A DNA stretch of 64,000 nucleotides, from contig OU452212.1 of assembly GCA_911728435.2 (NCBI GenBank), positions 2,982,563 through 3,046,562 of the forward strand. Direction: 5' to 3'. The stretch comes from Apoderus coryli (lineage: Eukaryota; Arthropoda; Insecta; Coleoptera; Attelabidae). The position numbers and the translations under genes were made by a program. Below the pieces are notes generated by a model. That model made no database searches. It had not been told where the DNA came from and worked only from the letters and a program-made list of their open reading frames with translations. This document shows positions 36,284 through 45,455 of the stretch, piece after piece (the first letter of the stretch is position 1; each line of letters opens with the position of its first letter).

Positions 36284-37119
36284 ATGAAAAAAACTCGAAT
36301 CCGAATTTTTTTTTCTAATTACTTCTCCATTAGTTTTTGTCTCTTTGATGGCATTTCTTCATCGTTAGATTCAACAAACCTTCCCGATTCTAGTGGATCT
36401 TTGAAATCTTCAACACCATCACCGTCTTCGTCTCCAAGATTATTTCCGGTCTGCATTGGTTCTTCATCCACAACTTCATCTGAATCATCAACTTCCCCGT
36501 AGGTTTTTTCTTCCACATGAGAGCATGTTTCAGAACCATCACAATTTGTGCATTTTAAACCATGTTTTCGGTGCGTTGATGTTGCTTCCAGCCCCAATCT
36601 GTTGCTGTCAGTTCGTTACCCAGCCAAGTCTGAAGCTGATAATATGCCCTGTAACAATGTTGTTCTGCTGCACCTTCGGTGTCTAACAAAATAGAACCCG
36701 CCACTGGCAAGCTTACAGATTACTCAATTCTAGAATACATGGGTGGCAGATCACTTCTTTCTGAGAATTTCCAATATGTACCAAGTCCTTTTTTCTAATA
36801 TATATATTTACGATAACACGAAATATTCCCATAGATTTGTTGACATATGGTTCTTATTTTTTCTAAACATAAATACGAACGTACCCTAATATTATGTGAT
36901 ACGACAAACATGGGGAGTCTAAAAGTTATCTTCGTCATAAAAATTATGCAAGGCTTTTAAAAATATTTTGTTCTTAAGATGTCTTTTTTCTGATTGGCTT
37001 ATTTTCATTTTGTATTACCTACTATGTAACTTTTATGAGGCAATTCTGGAAAGGCAAAAGGACTTTAAGATTAGAATTGTTCTAGCGTTGGTTCAGTCAA
37101 GTCGTGTTTTCTCTAATTA

Positions 37120-37624
37120 TAAAATGTTCTTCTTCTTATGGTGCCTTATCCTTAAGGACGTTGGCTATTACATTTGCCCACCTGATCTTATTTGTAGCTG
37201 TCCTGAACAGTTCTATGGAGGTCATATTTGTCCATTGTCGTAGGTTTTTAAGCCATGAGTTGCGTCTTCTTCCTGGTCCCCTTTTGCTATTGATTTTGCC
37301 TTCAATTATAAGTTGGAGCAGTTCGTATTTTTCATTTCTCATGATGTGGCCAAAATATTGTGTTTTTCGTTTCTTTATGAGGATCATGAGCTCTCTTTCT
37401 TTGTTCATTCTCCGCAAGACTTCCTCGTTTGTCGTATGACTCATGTAGGATATTCTGAGCATTTTTCGGTAACACGAGAGTTCAAATGCTTGGATTCTTT
37501 TTTGTGTTGCCTCTGTCATTGTCCAGGCTTCAACACCGTAGAGTAAAATAGAGAAAACATAGCACTTAAGTATTCGAGCTCTCAATGAAAGATTCAGCTG
37601 GCGACTACATAGGACTTTTTGCAT
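37120..37624 (-). pseudogene. Non-LTR RT C-terminal fragment nested in the long-TIR element
   Basis: An open frame from 37624 to 37136 reads LRARILKCYVFSILLYGVEA, TEATQKRIQAFELSCYRKML, RISYMSHTTNEEVLRR, FGHIMRNEKYELLQLIIEGK and KRGPGRRRNSWLKNLRQW. This is the post-RT C-terminal domain of the endonuclease-RT type also seen at 25540 and 51845. It is 5'-truncated, as is typical of non-LTR insertions, and interrupts the GCDTTS ORF. Confidence 0.82.
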
Positions 37625-38359
37625 TTTGTAAAATAAATGTAAAATGTTACATTAAATATTTTAATTTGTTTTTGGACTTGGCATAATTTTCAGTCAAGAA
37701 TTATTTTCTAGTTTTTTTTATGTTTTAAAGTATCTGTATAAAGACTGAGTCCATTTCTTTCTCATTCTGAGGTAGTGAATTGTATAAAGTTCCGTAAGTT
37801 TTGATATTCTTTTAATTGAAGGCCTTTTTGTTTAATCAGTTTTTTTTTTATATAAAGTTTAAAGTTATTTCTTTTAGTAATTGAAATAAATTCCGTTTTC
37901 AATAGTAATTAAAGTTTCATACAGGAATTAATATAATTATTCGAATTATATTAATTTTCCTATTTTTAAGTAGTACAAGTAATGATTAAGATTTCTCCTA
38001 AATTTTCATTATCGCTTAATTGTTGTTTCTTTTTCTTTTATTTATACATATTTATTTCTTGTTGTTATTCATTTTCTTTAATTAGTTTTAATCATTAAAT
38101 TAGTTGATTTTAGCCCACATTTTAATGCGTTTTATTTCTAATAAAGTTTTCAATAAATTATTGATAAAAGGGTCAACCAATTAAATATTTTCTTTTAAAT
38201 AAAAGTGATCCAAGATTATGATAAGATAAGATGGTAAGTAATTTTGCATTACTTCAATACAGATTGATAAAGCTTATTTTAGTTGTTTGTTTGTTTCATA
38301 TAATAATTTGATTCTGTTATTATTGAAGATGATATTCTTTGTTTGTTCTTCTTTATTTG

Positions 38360-38445
38360 AAACCGCTCGTAAAACTTGAATCGAACCCGTAACAATTTGA
38401 ATAGCATATTGGGGTTCATTCGGATTGAGCTATAACATTAGTATT
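38360..38445 (-). tRNA. tRNA-like A/B box sequence
   Basis: The minus strand has TAGCTCAATCCGAATGAA (A-box-like) and GGGTTCGATTC (B-box) at tRNA spacing, but the anticodon and T stems pair poorly. It is a decayed tRNA-derived sequence at best. Confidence 0.2.
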
Positions 38446-38805
38446 CTTTCTGAATGTATATAACACCCGCTAATTTCAAAATGGTTACAGGTGGGTGGGA
38501 GATTGGCTAATATGAAAGAAGATTTAATTCTTGCCAATTGATATTTTTGAAATCTAAATTGGTTCAGTGTTATATCATTTTTACATTTATTAATAGATTT
38601 GATCCATTTTTTTATATCTTCTTTGTTCGCATCTTTTTTATAAAAAATATTGGCCAAATTTGACACATTTTTGTCGGCTAATAAAGAGTTGACGATACTT
38701 TTCTTTCCTTTTTCGGCAAATCCAGATGTTGTATCGCAACCAGAAAAACAATGGAGAAATGCAACGATGTTTTTTAAGGATTCATATTTGAAACTATTAG
38801 ATCAA

Positions 38806-39235
38806 TATTTGCATTTTCTGAGAACATTTACCATAGTAGTGTATATTTTTTTTATACCATCAGAAATTAGAGATTTCAACGAACAAAAAACGAACAAAAA
38901 ACAAAAAGTTGGGTGACTTTTTTAAAATAGCAGATATTTTGACGTGAGAATTTTCGATTGAAAATTAGGGTGCTTTTTCGATATTAAGTCAAAATAAGGT
39001 GAAAAAATTAATATTTTAAATCAAAAAAATTACTGTATGTTTGGGACATACAAAGATAAGTTTTCACCAAATTTCGTGAAAAAATAAAAATAAAAAACCA
39101 AAAACTCGGTTATTCGAATTTTTCACATAAATTTTGAGGTTATGTGAAAAAAGTGTCGATGCAAAAGTTGTAGATCTTTTTATTACCTACAACTTTGCCA
39201 TTTAACTTTTGTCAAAAATTATCGACCCTGGTCTA
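38806..39235 (-). repeat. Right long terminal inverted repeat
   Basis: Inverted partner of 35685-36283. It lacks the ~160-bp insertion found in the left arm. Confidence 0.85.
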
Positions 39236-40077
39236 TTAAAACCGTTGTTATTATTAATTGGTTGTGATACTAATTAACCTTTAAAAACCGCTTAAATTGT
39301 ACATAACCGTTTTTCGTATGTTATTGTGCTGATTGGTGGAACATATAGATAAAGAAGTATCCTCATCAATCAAAACGTGACGACATTCAAGAAAAAATTA
39401 AATTTGCTGCGATTTGGATACAGATCAACGATAAATAAATCACCCTTAACATTTCTGAATACAAAAAAAAAAATCTGACAAATGAGAAACATCACACTGC
39501 ATCTCTGACAGATGCATAAAAACACTAACATTCTACACGTGTCTTTTTTTTTTTTTTTGGTAGGTCGTATTCATTTCAGCTTCGGAAATGAGCAGCTAAA
39601 TTTGTCTATTATATTGCCATTAATCATACTGTGTCGAATATAGAGCAAGCACAAAACTATTTTTGAGTTTCATTATTATTTCTCTTGGGTACATACGAAT
39701 TTTTTTTACTAAAAATCGATTTCGGTCCATTAGGTACGATTACATTTGCATATTTTTGCCCTCTGTGATTTGTGGTTTGAAACAGGGACGTAGTTTGGGA
39801 AGCATCAAAGAGTGTTCTCGTTTTGATTTTCTACACTGATAAAACTGTTTTCAAAATGCTCAAAGAAATATGTATTTGATTTCTTTTTGTTTGGGTTAAA
39901 TAAAAATTACTTAGTTAGAATAAATGTTGTTTCTTTAGAATATGTTCACTTGCTTGATTACAGGATGTAATTTGTTTCATCAATATTTATTTGAAATAAA
40001 TAATATTTAACGCAAACAAGAAAATTCACGATTAATACGAATTTTACATCTGAATAAAAGAGATTCAAAATAAGTAA
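39236..40077. other. Non-coding stretch
   Basis: No gene or element end is recognised. A T18 run lies near 39547-39564. Confidence 0.4.
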
Positions 40078-40389
40078 TCATGTATTAAAGAACACAATAA
40101 AATCATTGAAAAAGCCACTCAAGAAAACGCTGAAGAAATAAACAGCAACTCTGCCTTTGCCAACCACATCTATAACGAACACCACTCCTCCATCGATCAA
40201 AATGCTGAAATGCTCCATTCTTGTCTCAAAAGCACAATGTTAAATGTCTTGGAAGCCATGGAAATTAATTCATACAAAAAGAACACTAAGTACACTTGCG
40301 TAAATGACCAACTCGAATTCGACTGCCTCCCATTCTTCAATTGCCTTAAATTCAACTCAATAGAACCCACCACCCCAAGCCTCCCATAA
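40078..40389 (+). pseudogene. Penelope-like element ORF, C-terminal end
   Basis: The frame to the TAA at 40387-40389 reads KIIEKATQENAEEINSNSAF, ANHIYNEHHSSIDQNAEML, LNVLEAMEINSYKKN and then a tail. The SAFANHI...H...LE-x-x-EI pattern is the end of the GIY-YIG endonuclease domain of Penelope-like retroelements. RT and most of the endonuclease are missing, so this is the surviving 3' part of a 5'-truncated insertion whose left boundary (40081/40082) cuts the frame. Confidence 0.72.
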
Positions 40390-41333
40390 ATAAGCCCCAT
40401 AACCTACAAATTTAGAGAAATCAACAAATATTAGGTTATAACATGGCATTTCACTTCCTCTTAGACACAAACAATAGAATCATTAATCCACAGACACCAC
40501 TTCTTTTAATCGAACGTTAAGGTTAATATACCCATAGATAACAAATATAAAAGACACTAAAATCATGGACTTTACAAATAACAATAACTTCTATCTACAT
40601 CTTACCAAAATTCATTAACTTAATATATTACAGATTAAACAACCCTCATCTACTCACCTCACTTGACTTACTCACCTCACCTCACCTCAAACACCATATG
40701 TATAGCTTCGGCTGAGACCTTGATATTTATATAACTATCTTCATCCTCGCCACTCGACATTTTGTTTGTCTTATTTGTAATTCCATTGTGTTTATGACAC
40801 ACTATATTATAATACACAATGGTAATTCTTAAACGACCGCACTGTTGTGGGCTCTTACCAATTTATTTCAATCTAAATTGTTTTCCTTGAAGATGAGAAA
40901 AAAGAAAAAAGGAAAACTAAGATTACTAGCCACAAAAATTAACAAATGTTCAACAATTTGATTATATTTTAATTTTTATTTTATCAATTTAACAACTAAA
41001 TTTTTCCAACAAAATGGTAAGATTCCTACACGTATAATAATATTACATCACATCCTAAATAAGTGATTATTTTACAGATATGTATAGACGTTTAAATCAA
41101 AAATCCATGTAAAAATCTCTCTGTTAATTCTGTATGAAGTATGACCCTCACATCTAACAACATTGTACAAGTTCTTTAAGCCACTGATGATGGACGTGTA
41201 GTCCGAAACATGTCTGGCAGCTAAAATCAAGAAATTTTAACGTATATATATAAATCATTTTGTGGAGTAGACGCCTTTTATTCAAATAATAACATTCACT
41301 CCTCGATAGATGGATTACTTCAGAAAAAAAAAA
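40082..41333 (+). mobile_element. 5'-truncated Penelope-like element with 10-bp TSD
   Basis: Flanked by AAGTAATCAT at 40072-40081 and 41334-41343, a perfect 10-bp direct repeat. It contains the endonuclease end, ~780 bp of non-coding 3' region, a hammerhead motif (41175-41225) and a short A-run before the right repeat. TSD, 5' truncation and an embedded hammerhead together fit target-primed insertion of a Penelope-like element. Confidence 0.75.
41175..41225 (+). ncRNA. Hammerhead ribozyme 1 (Penelope-associated)
   Basis: Core CTGATGA (41184-41190), stem II GGAC/GTCC with loop GTGTA, then GAAAC. The minimal self-complementary stem III (ACATGT) ends in the cleavage C at 41214. Stem I is GCCA/TGGC with an outer TTTA/TAAA helix across an internal loop. 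The very short palindromic stem III is typical of retroelement hammerheads, which may act as dimers. One extra T between CTGATGA and stem II departs from the consensus and could weaken activity. Confidence 0.78.
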
Positions 41334-41576
41334 AAGTAATCATTTGTTTGAATTAAACAAATATTTATTTGTTTTAAGTGGTAAGAAGGAACGGGCACGA
41401 GGTTTCCCTTTTTGGCGTGGCAAATACAAGAATAGTCTTGTCTTAGCATAGCGCAGTGAAATAGTGAAGCAGCAGTATTATAGTTATAGTGATCAGCTTC
41501 CAGTCTAGTTTTCTAAATTAAGTTATAATATCTATAGGTATTATAATATATGAAAATTTATATTCAGAGAGTCTGT

Positions 41577-41656
41577 CTGTCAACCACTATACTTTCACCA
41601 GACGGCCGTTTCGTCGATCCACGACTCATCAGTGCTAATCGGTCAGTAGTTGACAG
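41577..41656 (-). ncRNA. Hammerhead ribozyme 2 (opposite strand)
   Basis: The minus strand reads CTGATGA (41632-41626), stem II GTCG/CGAC with loop TGGAT, then GAAAC, palindromic stem III ACGGCCGT and cleavage C (complement of 41601). Stem I has an inner helix beside the core and a 10-bp outer helix (CTGTCAACTA with TAG/TGGTTGACAG ends). All core nucleotides match the hammerhead consensus. No retroelement ORF is adjacent; the 130-bp-arm foldback lies upstream on the same strand. Confidence 0.8.
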
Positions 41657-41705
41657 CCAAACTCTCTTAAATAATGTGGTATATACCCCACATGGTACAG
41701 AGATG

Positions 41706-42012
41706 TAAAAGGATGTGTTTGGCGACATCTACTTTTCGTTGGTAGTACGCCGAGTGAACAACAGTTCCTATATCGGCTGCCTGGGAGGTCGCTGACCCCA
41801 TAAAGCAACTACCAACACGTAGACGCGCCGATACTGTTTGTTAAACAAGCCCATTTCAAATATAGGCGGTCCCGCTTAAGGGAGTATCGGCGCGTCTATG
41901 TGTTGGTAGTTGCTTTATGGGGTCAGTGACCTCCCAGGCAGCCGATATATGAACTGTTGTTCACTCGGCGTACTACCAACGAAAACTAGATGTCGCCGAA
42001 CACATCCTTTTA
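41706..42012. repeat. Foldback with 130-bp arms
   Basis: Left arm 41706-41835 and right arm 41883-42012 are inverted copies with only a few mismatches, separated by a 47-bp spacer. The arms share TTTGGCGACATCTA, GTACGCCGAGTGAACAACAG and TATGGGGTCAGTGACCTCCC-type words on one strand or the other. There is no ORF. It could be a foldback/MITE-type element or a rearranged terminal repeat of a ribozyme-bearing retroelement. Confidence 0.85.
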
Positions 42013-43430
42013 TATTATAATATAGTTATTCTTATATTAAAAGTAAATAGGTACCTATGATTAATTAGGATAAAAATATGAGTGAGATTACAGCTAAGGA
42101 AACTTGAGCATCTATAGCCCATTTTGGACGTTACTATAATAGATCTTAATATAAAATGTTTAATAATTGTTGTAATATATTACAATATAAATTGTAAAGG
42201 TATAATTATCCCATGGAAACACGCACGTCCACTTGGATATCTTAATTTACATTAAATGTGTGTGTCATAAAATATAATTAGTTCATTTGACTATTTGTCG
42301 TATCGCGTACATTGGGAATCATCTTGAATCTTATCGTATACCTACCTAGAGGCAACAAATAATTATTTATTAGATTCAAATAAATATGAAATTCAATTAA
42401 ATAATACATATTTAAATGCAATATACAAATATCTGAATGTTAATTTTTGTGTTTCTAATTTTTTAGAACAAAGAATAGATAAATTGGAACTGATTTTAAG
42501 TATTGAAGAAAACCAGATTGACTTCCTCAAGAAATGTTTTGAGAGATAAAATCCGATTGAGGAACTTAAGGTAAACAAAATATCCGTAAATAATTTCTAA
42601 TGTAATTTTAATGATTAAGTAATTTATTAGGAAAAGAAAGAAAATTATAGACTCACAAACAAAAAAGCCAGGCTTGAATTGATAGGTCACGAAAACAATG
42701 TCGTTGATTTAAATACTAATGACGATATCGAAGTTTCTAATGGCAATATACAAACATATATATTAGAGCATGTTTATTTGTTAAGTCATTGACGAAGATA
42801 AGATGGATTTATATTGCTCAGAATTTCTCTATTCGTTGAAAATGTTTAATTGCATCATTCAAAGTGCTCAAATACAAAAGTCAGTCGAACAATTCCAACA
42901 GCAAATAGAGATATACACAACTTAACCCTGTTTGTAAAAAATTGTAGGTTATATTTTGAATGCTGAGTGCTACTAAATGCAAAAAAGAAATTAAATTGAC
43001 CACAGAACGCGTTGATCCTTGAAAGAAAAAAAAATCAACCCCTAAGACTACTATCGCCGTCAATGACACTCCACTAACGCTTAACGAAGCTATAAATACA
43101 AGCAAGACAAGGGGTTTTTATCACTTATAAACCTCCCTCCAAAAGGCAACACACAAACAGTAGCAGCGATAATAAAACGGCCAACTAACCGACTCCTTAT
43201 TCGCAAAACCGAACTTTTTGATTTATCTTTTGACACAGACACACACAACATATACCACACCGCACCTGAAATGAGTTTAGTAGTGAAGTTTCGTGAAAGT
43301 TGAAGTTCAGTGTAATTGTTTTTCTGTTATTCGAAGTTGTAGATGTTGTGGTTATAAAATATAATGGAAAGGAAATTTATTTTGTTTTCTTTGGCAATGT
43401 ACAAATTATTAAAATTATTGATAATTTTTT
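42013..43430. other. Mostly non-coding, possible relic exons
   Basis: Around 42470-42660 the plus strand reads EQRIDKLELILSIEENQIDF, a stop, then after a consensus intron (AAG|GTAAAC at about 42570, TATTAG|GAAA at about 42630) KKENYRLTNKKARLELIG. The charged heptad-like text may be a coiled-coil exon relic. I do not assign a family. Confidence 0.25.
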
Positions 43431-43579
43431 ACTAAATATAGTAACCAATCAAATTACTTAATTTTAAGTGATGTGTCAAATTTCATCCAATCACCTCTGG
43501 ATTACAGCGATAATAACCTACATGTGGTGTTTTTTTTATTAAAAATTAATTAAACGTCAAACTGACAACTGGTTTAAAA

Positions 43580-44429
43580 ATGTCGCGAAGATTTGGTATT
43601 GCATCTAACGACGCAATTAATGATATTATATCTAATAATATACCAAAAAAAATACAATCAAATCAAAAAAATATGTATGGAAAATATTTCTCGAGTTTTG
43701 TGCGACCAGAGAATACGAACTGAATGCTGAAACGAGTTTGCATAATTTGGCTATTATATTGAAAGATTATGCGGTAAATATGAGAAAAGCTGACGGAACT
43801 GAATATAAAGAAGCAACTGTAAAAACAATTTGGAATACTACGAGTAGGCTACTCCAGGAAAAATACTTCAATGACTTCAAAATTGTATTAGACCCGTTTA
43901 CCAGTGTGATATTCAAAAATGCGCGAGATGCAAGAAATGCAAAACGTAAAAGATTACAGGAGGATCCAAACAAACGAAAATGCAGTTCATCAAATTTGAG
44001 TTCAAGTGATTTGGCTAGAATCATTGGATTATGGGATGAATGTACACCAGAAGGTTTACAACATTTTTTTTACCATATTGTAGCTGTTGAGTTAGCTTGG
44101 CGAGGTGGTGAACCAGCTGATTGCCTCATAGATTATTTCACGATTGAGAAAAATAATGATGGCACGCCAACCAACAGAATTGAACTGCAGTTAGCCATTT
44201 GGCAAATGAAGGAATTCCTGAACAGCAATTAATAAAAATAACAGGATATAGCAGCTCTAATTCAATTAAACCATACTTGAATATTAACCAAGAACGCCAT
44301 GGTGAAATAATCAACACCATGCGAGTAATTTCTTCAACAGTGGAAATTAACAATCCGTCAACTTCAGCAAACTCTTCTTCCAATTTAACATTTACCAATT
44401 GTCCTTTTCACAACTGTAGTTTTAAATAA
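43580..44429 (+). pseudogene. Crypton tyrosine recombinase, copy 3
   Basis: ATG at 43580: MSRRFGIASNDAINDIISN. The frame shifts in an A7 run near 43670 into WKIFLEFCATREYELNAETS, then stays open from 43738 (SLHNLAIILKDYAV, ATVKTIWNTTSRLLQEKYF, LDPFTSVIFKNARDARN, VELAWRGGEPADCLIDYFTI) to about 44187. There about 300 nt are deleted relative to copy 2, removing the H-x-x-R arginine. The C-terminus resumes in another frame (44199-44429) with SSSNSIKPYL. GH is GY here (ITGYSS), so a catalytic His is also lost. Confidence 0.75.
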
Positions 44430-44550
44430 AAATAAATAATATTTGTTTGATTAAAACTAATACATTTTGTATTGAAAATTATTAAACGTCAGATTGACAA
44501 ACAAATTTTTGATATCTACAAAGTAAAACATTATCTTATCGAATACTTCT

Positions 44551-44705
44551 CGGGCATTGATAAATACTCAAAATTTTGTCATAGAGAATCCTTCAAGCAA
44601 GTTGCTCAAGGATAATAGCCCTCGGCCTGCGGCCTTGGGCTATTATCAAGCAACACTCGTTCGGCATTCTCTATGACAAAATTATCTCGGTATTATCAAG
44701 ACCCT
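44551..44705. other. Long imperfect hairpin at the Crypton 3' end
   Basis: A near-perfect centre (ATAATAGCCC..GGCC, TGC, GGCC..GGGCTATTAT, 44611-44647) sits inside longer arms carrying TTTTGTCATAGAGAAT and its reverse complement ATTCTCTATGACAAAA. Copy 2 has only the left arm and then diverges. Confidence 0.75.
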
Positions 44706-44800
44706 AGGGGTATTACTACTGAAAGCACCATATGTGCCATAAAATACTAATTTTATCACGAAATAGAGATTTTCTCTGAAATTTATTCCTTTGTTTAAAT

Positions 44801-45455
44801 CAGTGCTTCCCAAAGTGGTCCAGGTAGACCCCCAGGGGTCCACGGAAGACGGGACGGGGATCTACGTTGGCGTGAAAAAACATTGCGGTTCACGAAAATT
44901 TATCTGGTTTCTATAAAGTACAAAAAACACTCAAAAAGTCAACGAAGCAATAAAATTCAAAAATTTTCGGCGATTTTTGACAGGCTGTATTTCAGTGAAA
45001 AATGGTCGTATTGAGACTTTAAGAAAAGCAATTTGAAGCTATTTTTGCTAAATTTTTGAGGAACTACGGTTCTCATCCAACCGATGACGCGAAAAATTAA
45101 TATTGCAAATTTTTTGCTCCACAGTACAGACTAAAAGGATTTTTTTTCAGTTAGGACCAGATAGCATGAATTTCCTTTTTTAAAACCTTCCTTAATTTGG
45201 TGCATGTTTAACAAGATTCTACTCACTTTTTGAACCATTTTAGAGTTTTTGAAAAGTAAAGATCCAGTGATCAAACTGAAAGCAGACATCGCGTATTTGA
45301 CAGACTTGCAGTTACAAGGGGACAGCCTAAATTTACCTCCAATTTGGGTTTTTCTTGGAAAATTAAAACTAGTCCGCGCGAATTATCCCAGTTTCCAAAC
45401 TAGTCATAGGCAGAATGTTTTGATGAGGATATTCAGAGATACGTTCAATATTTGA
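44801..45455 (+). pseudogene. hAT (ZBED-like) transposon remnant
   Basis: The left end CAGTGCTTCCCAAAGTGGTC at 44801 is a typical terminus of ZBED-related hAT elements. At 45249-45455 the frame reads KLKADIAYLTDLQLQGDSLN and FLGKLKLVRANYPSF, resembling the L-x-D...L-N-L-Q-L-Q-G segment of their transposases with a short internal deletion. No matching right terminus or 8-bp duplication was found, so it is an end fragment. Confidence 0.55.

Larger units (their letters stand above)
36319..38810 (-). pseudogene. GCDTTS-motif transposon ORF, split by insertions
   Basis: Reading down from about 38810 there is KNIVAFLHCFSGCDTTSG, FAEKGKKSIVNSLLADK, FYKKDANKEDI, and LNQFRFQKYQLARIKSS ending with LANLPPT near 38495. 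Homology breaks there and resumes near 36700 with EGAAEQHCYRAYYQLQTWLG, NELTATDWGWK and, after a frame change, a Cys-containing tail (HRKHGLKCTNCDGSETCSHV) plus an acidic end stopping at 36319. I recognise the H-x3-GCDTTS / QVQTWLG / CRKHGLKC pattern as a recurrent, poorly characterised ORF of arthropod repeats; its biochemical function is unknown to me. Its placement inside long TIRs suggests the transposon's own protein. Confidence 0.6.
35685..39235 (-). mobile_element. Long-TIR DNA transposon of uncertain superfamily
   Basis: Inverted arms of roughly 430-600 bp (35685-36283 and 38806-39235) start TAGACC and enclose a decayed ORF on the minus strand. The left arm holds a ~160-bp insertion (about 35712-35875) absent from the right. 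Both ends are flanked by TTA, a possible 3-bp target duplication; three bases can match by chance. A PIF/Harbinger-like TSD would fit but is not proof. The interior also contains a nested RT fragment. Confidence 0.7.
43430..44705 (+). mobile_element. Crypton-type element, copy 3
   Basis: Same order as copy 2: leader (43430-43549), dyad repeat (43550-43569), recombinase region, second dyad repeat (44482-44500), then a 3' segment that here continues into a long hairpin (44551-44705). It has the best-preserved 5' half of the family. Confidence 0.7.
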
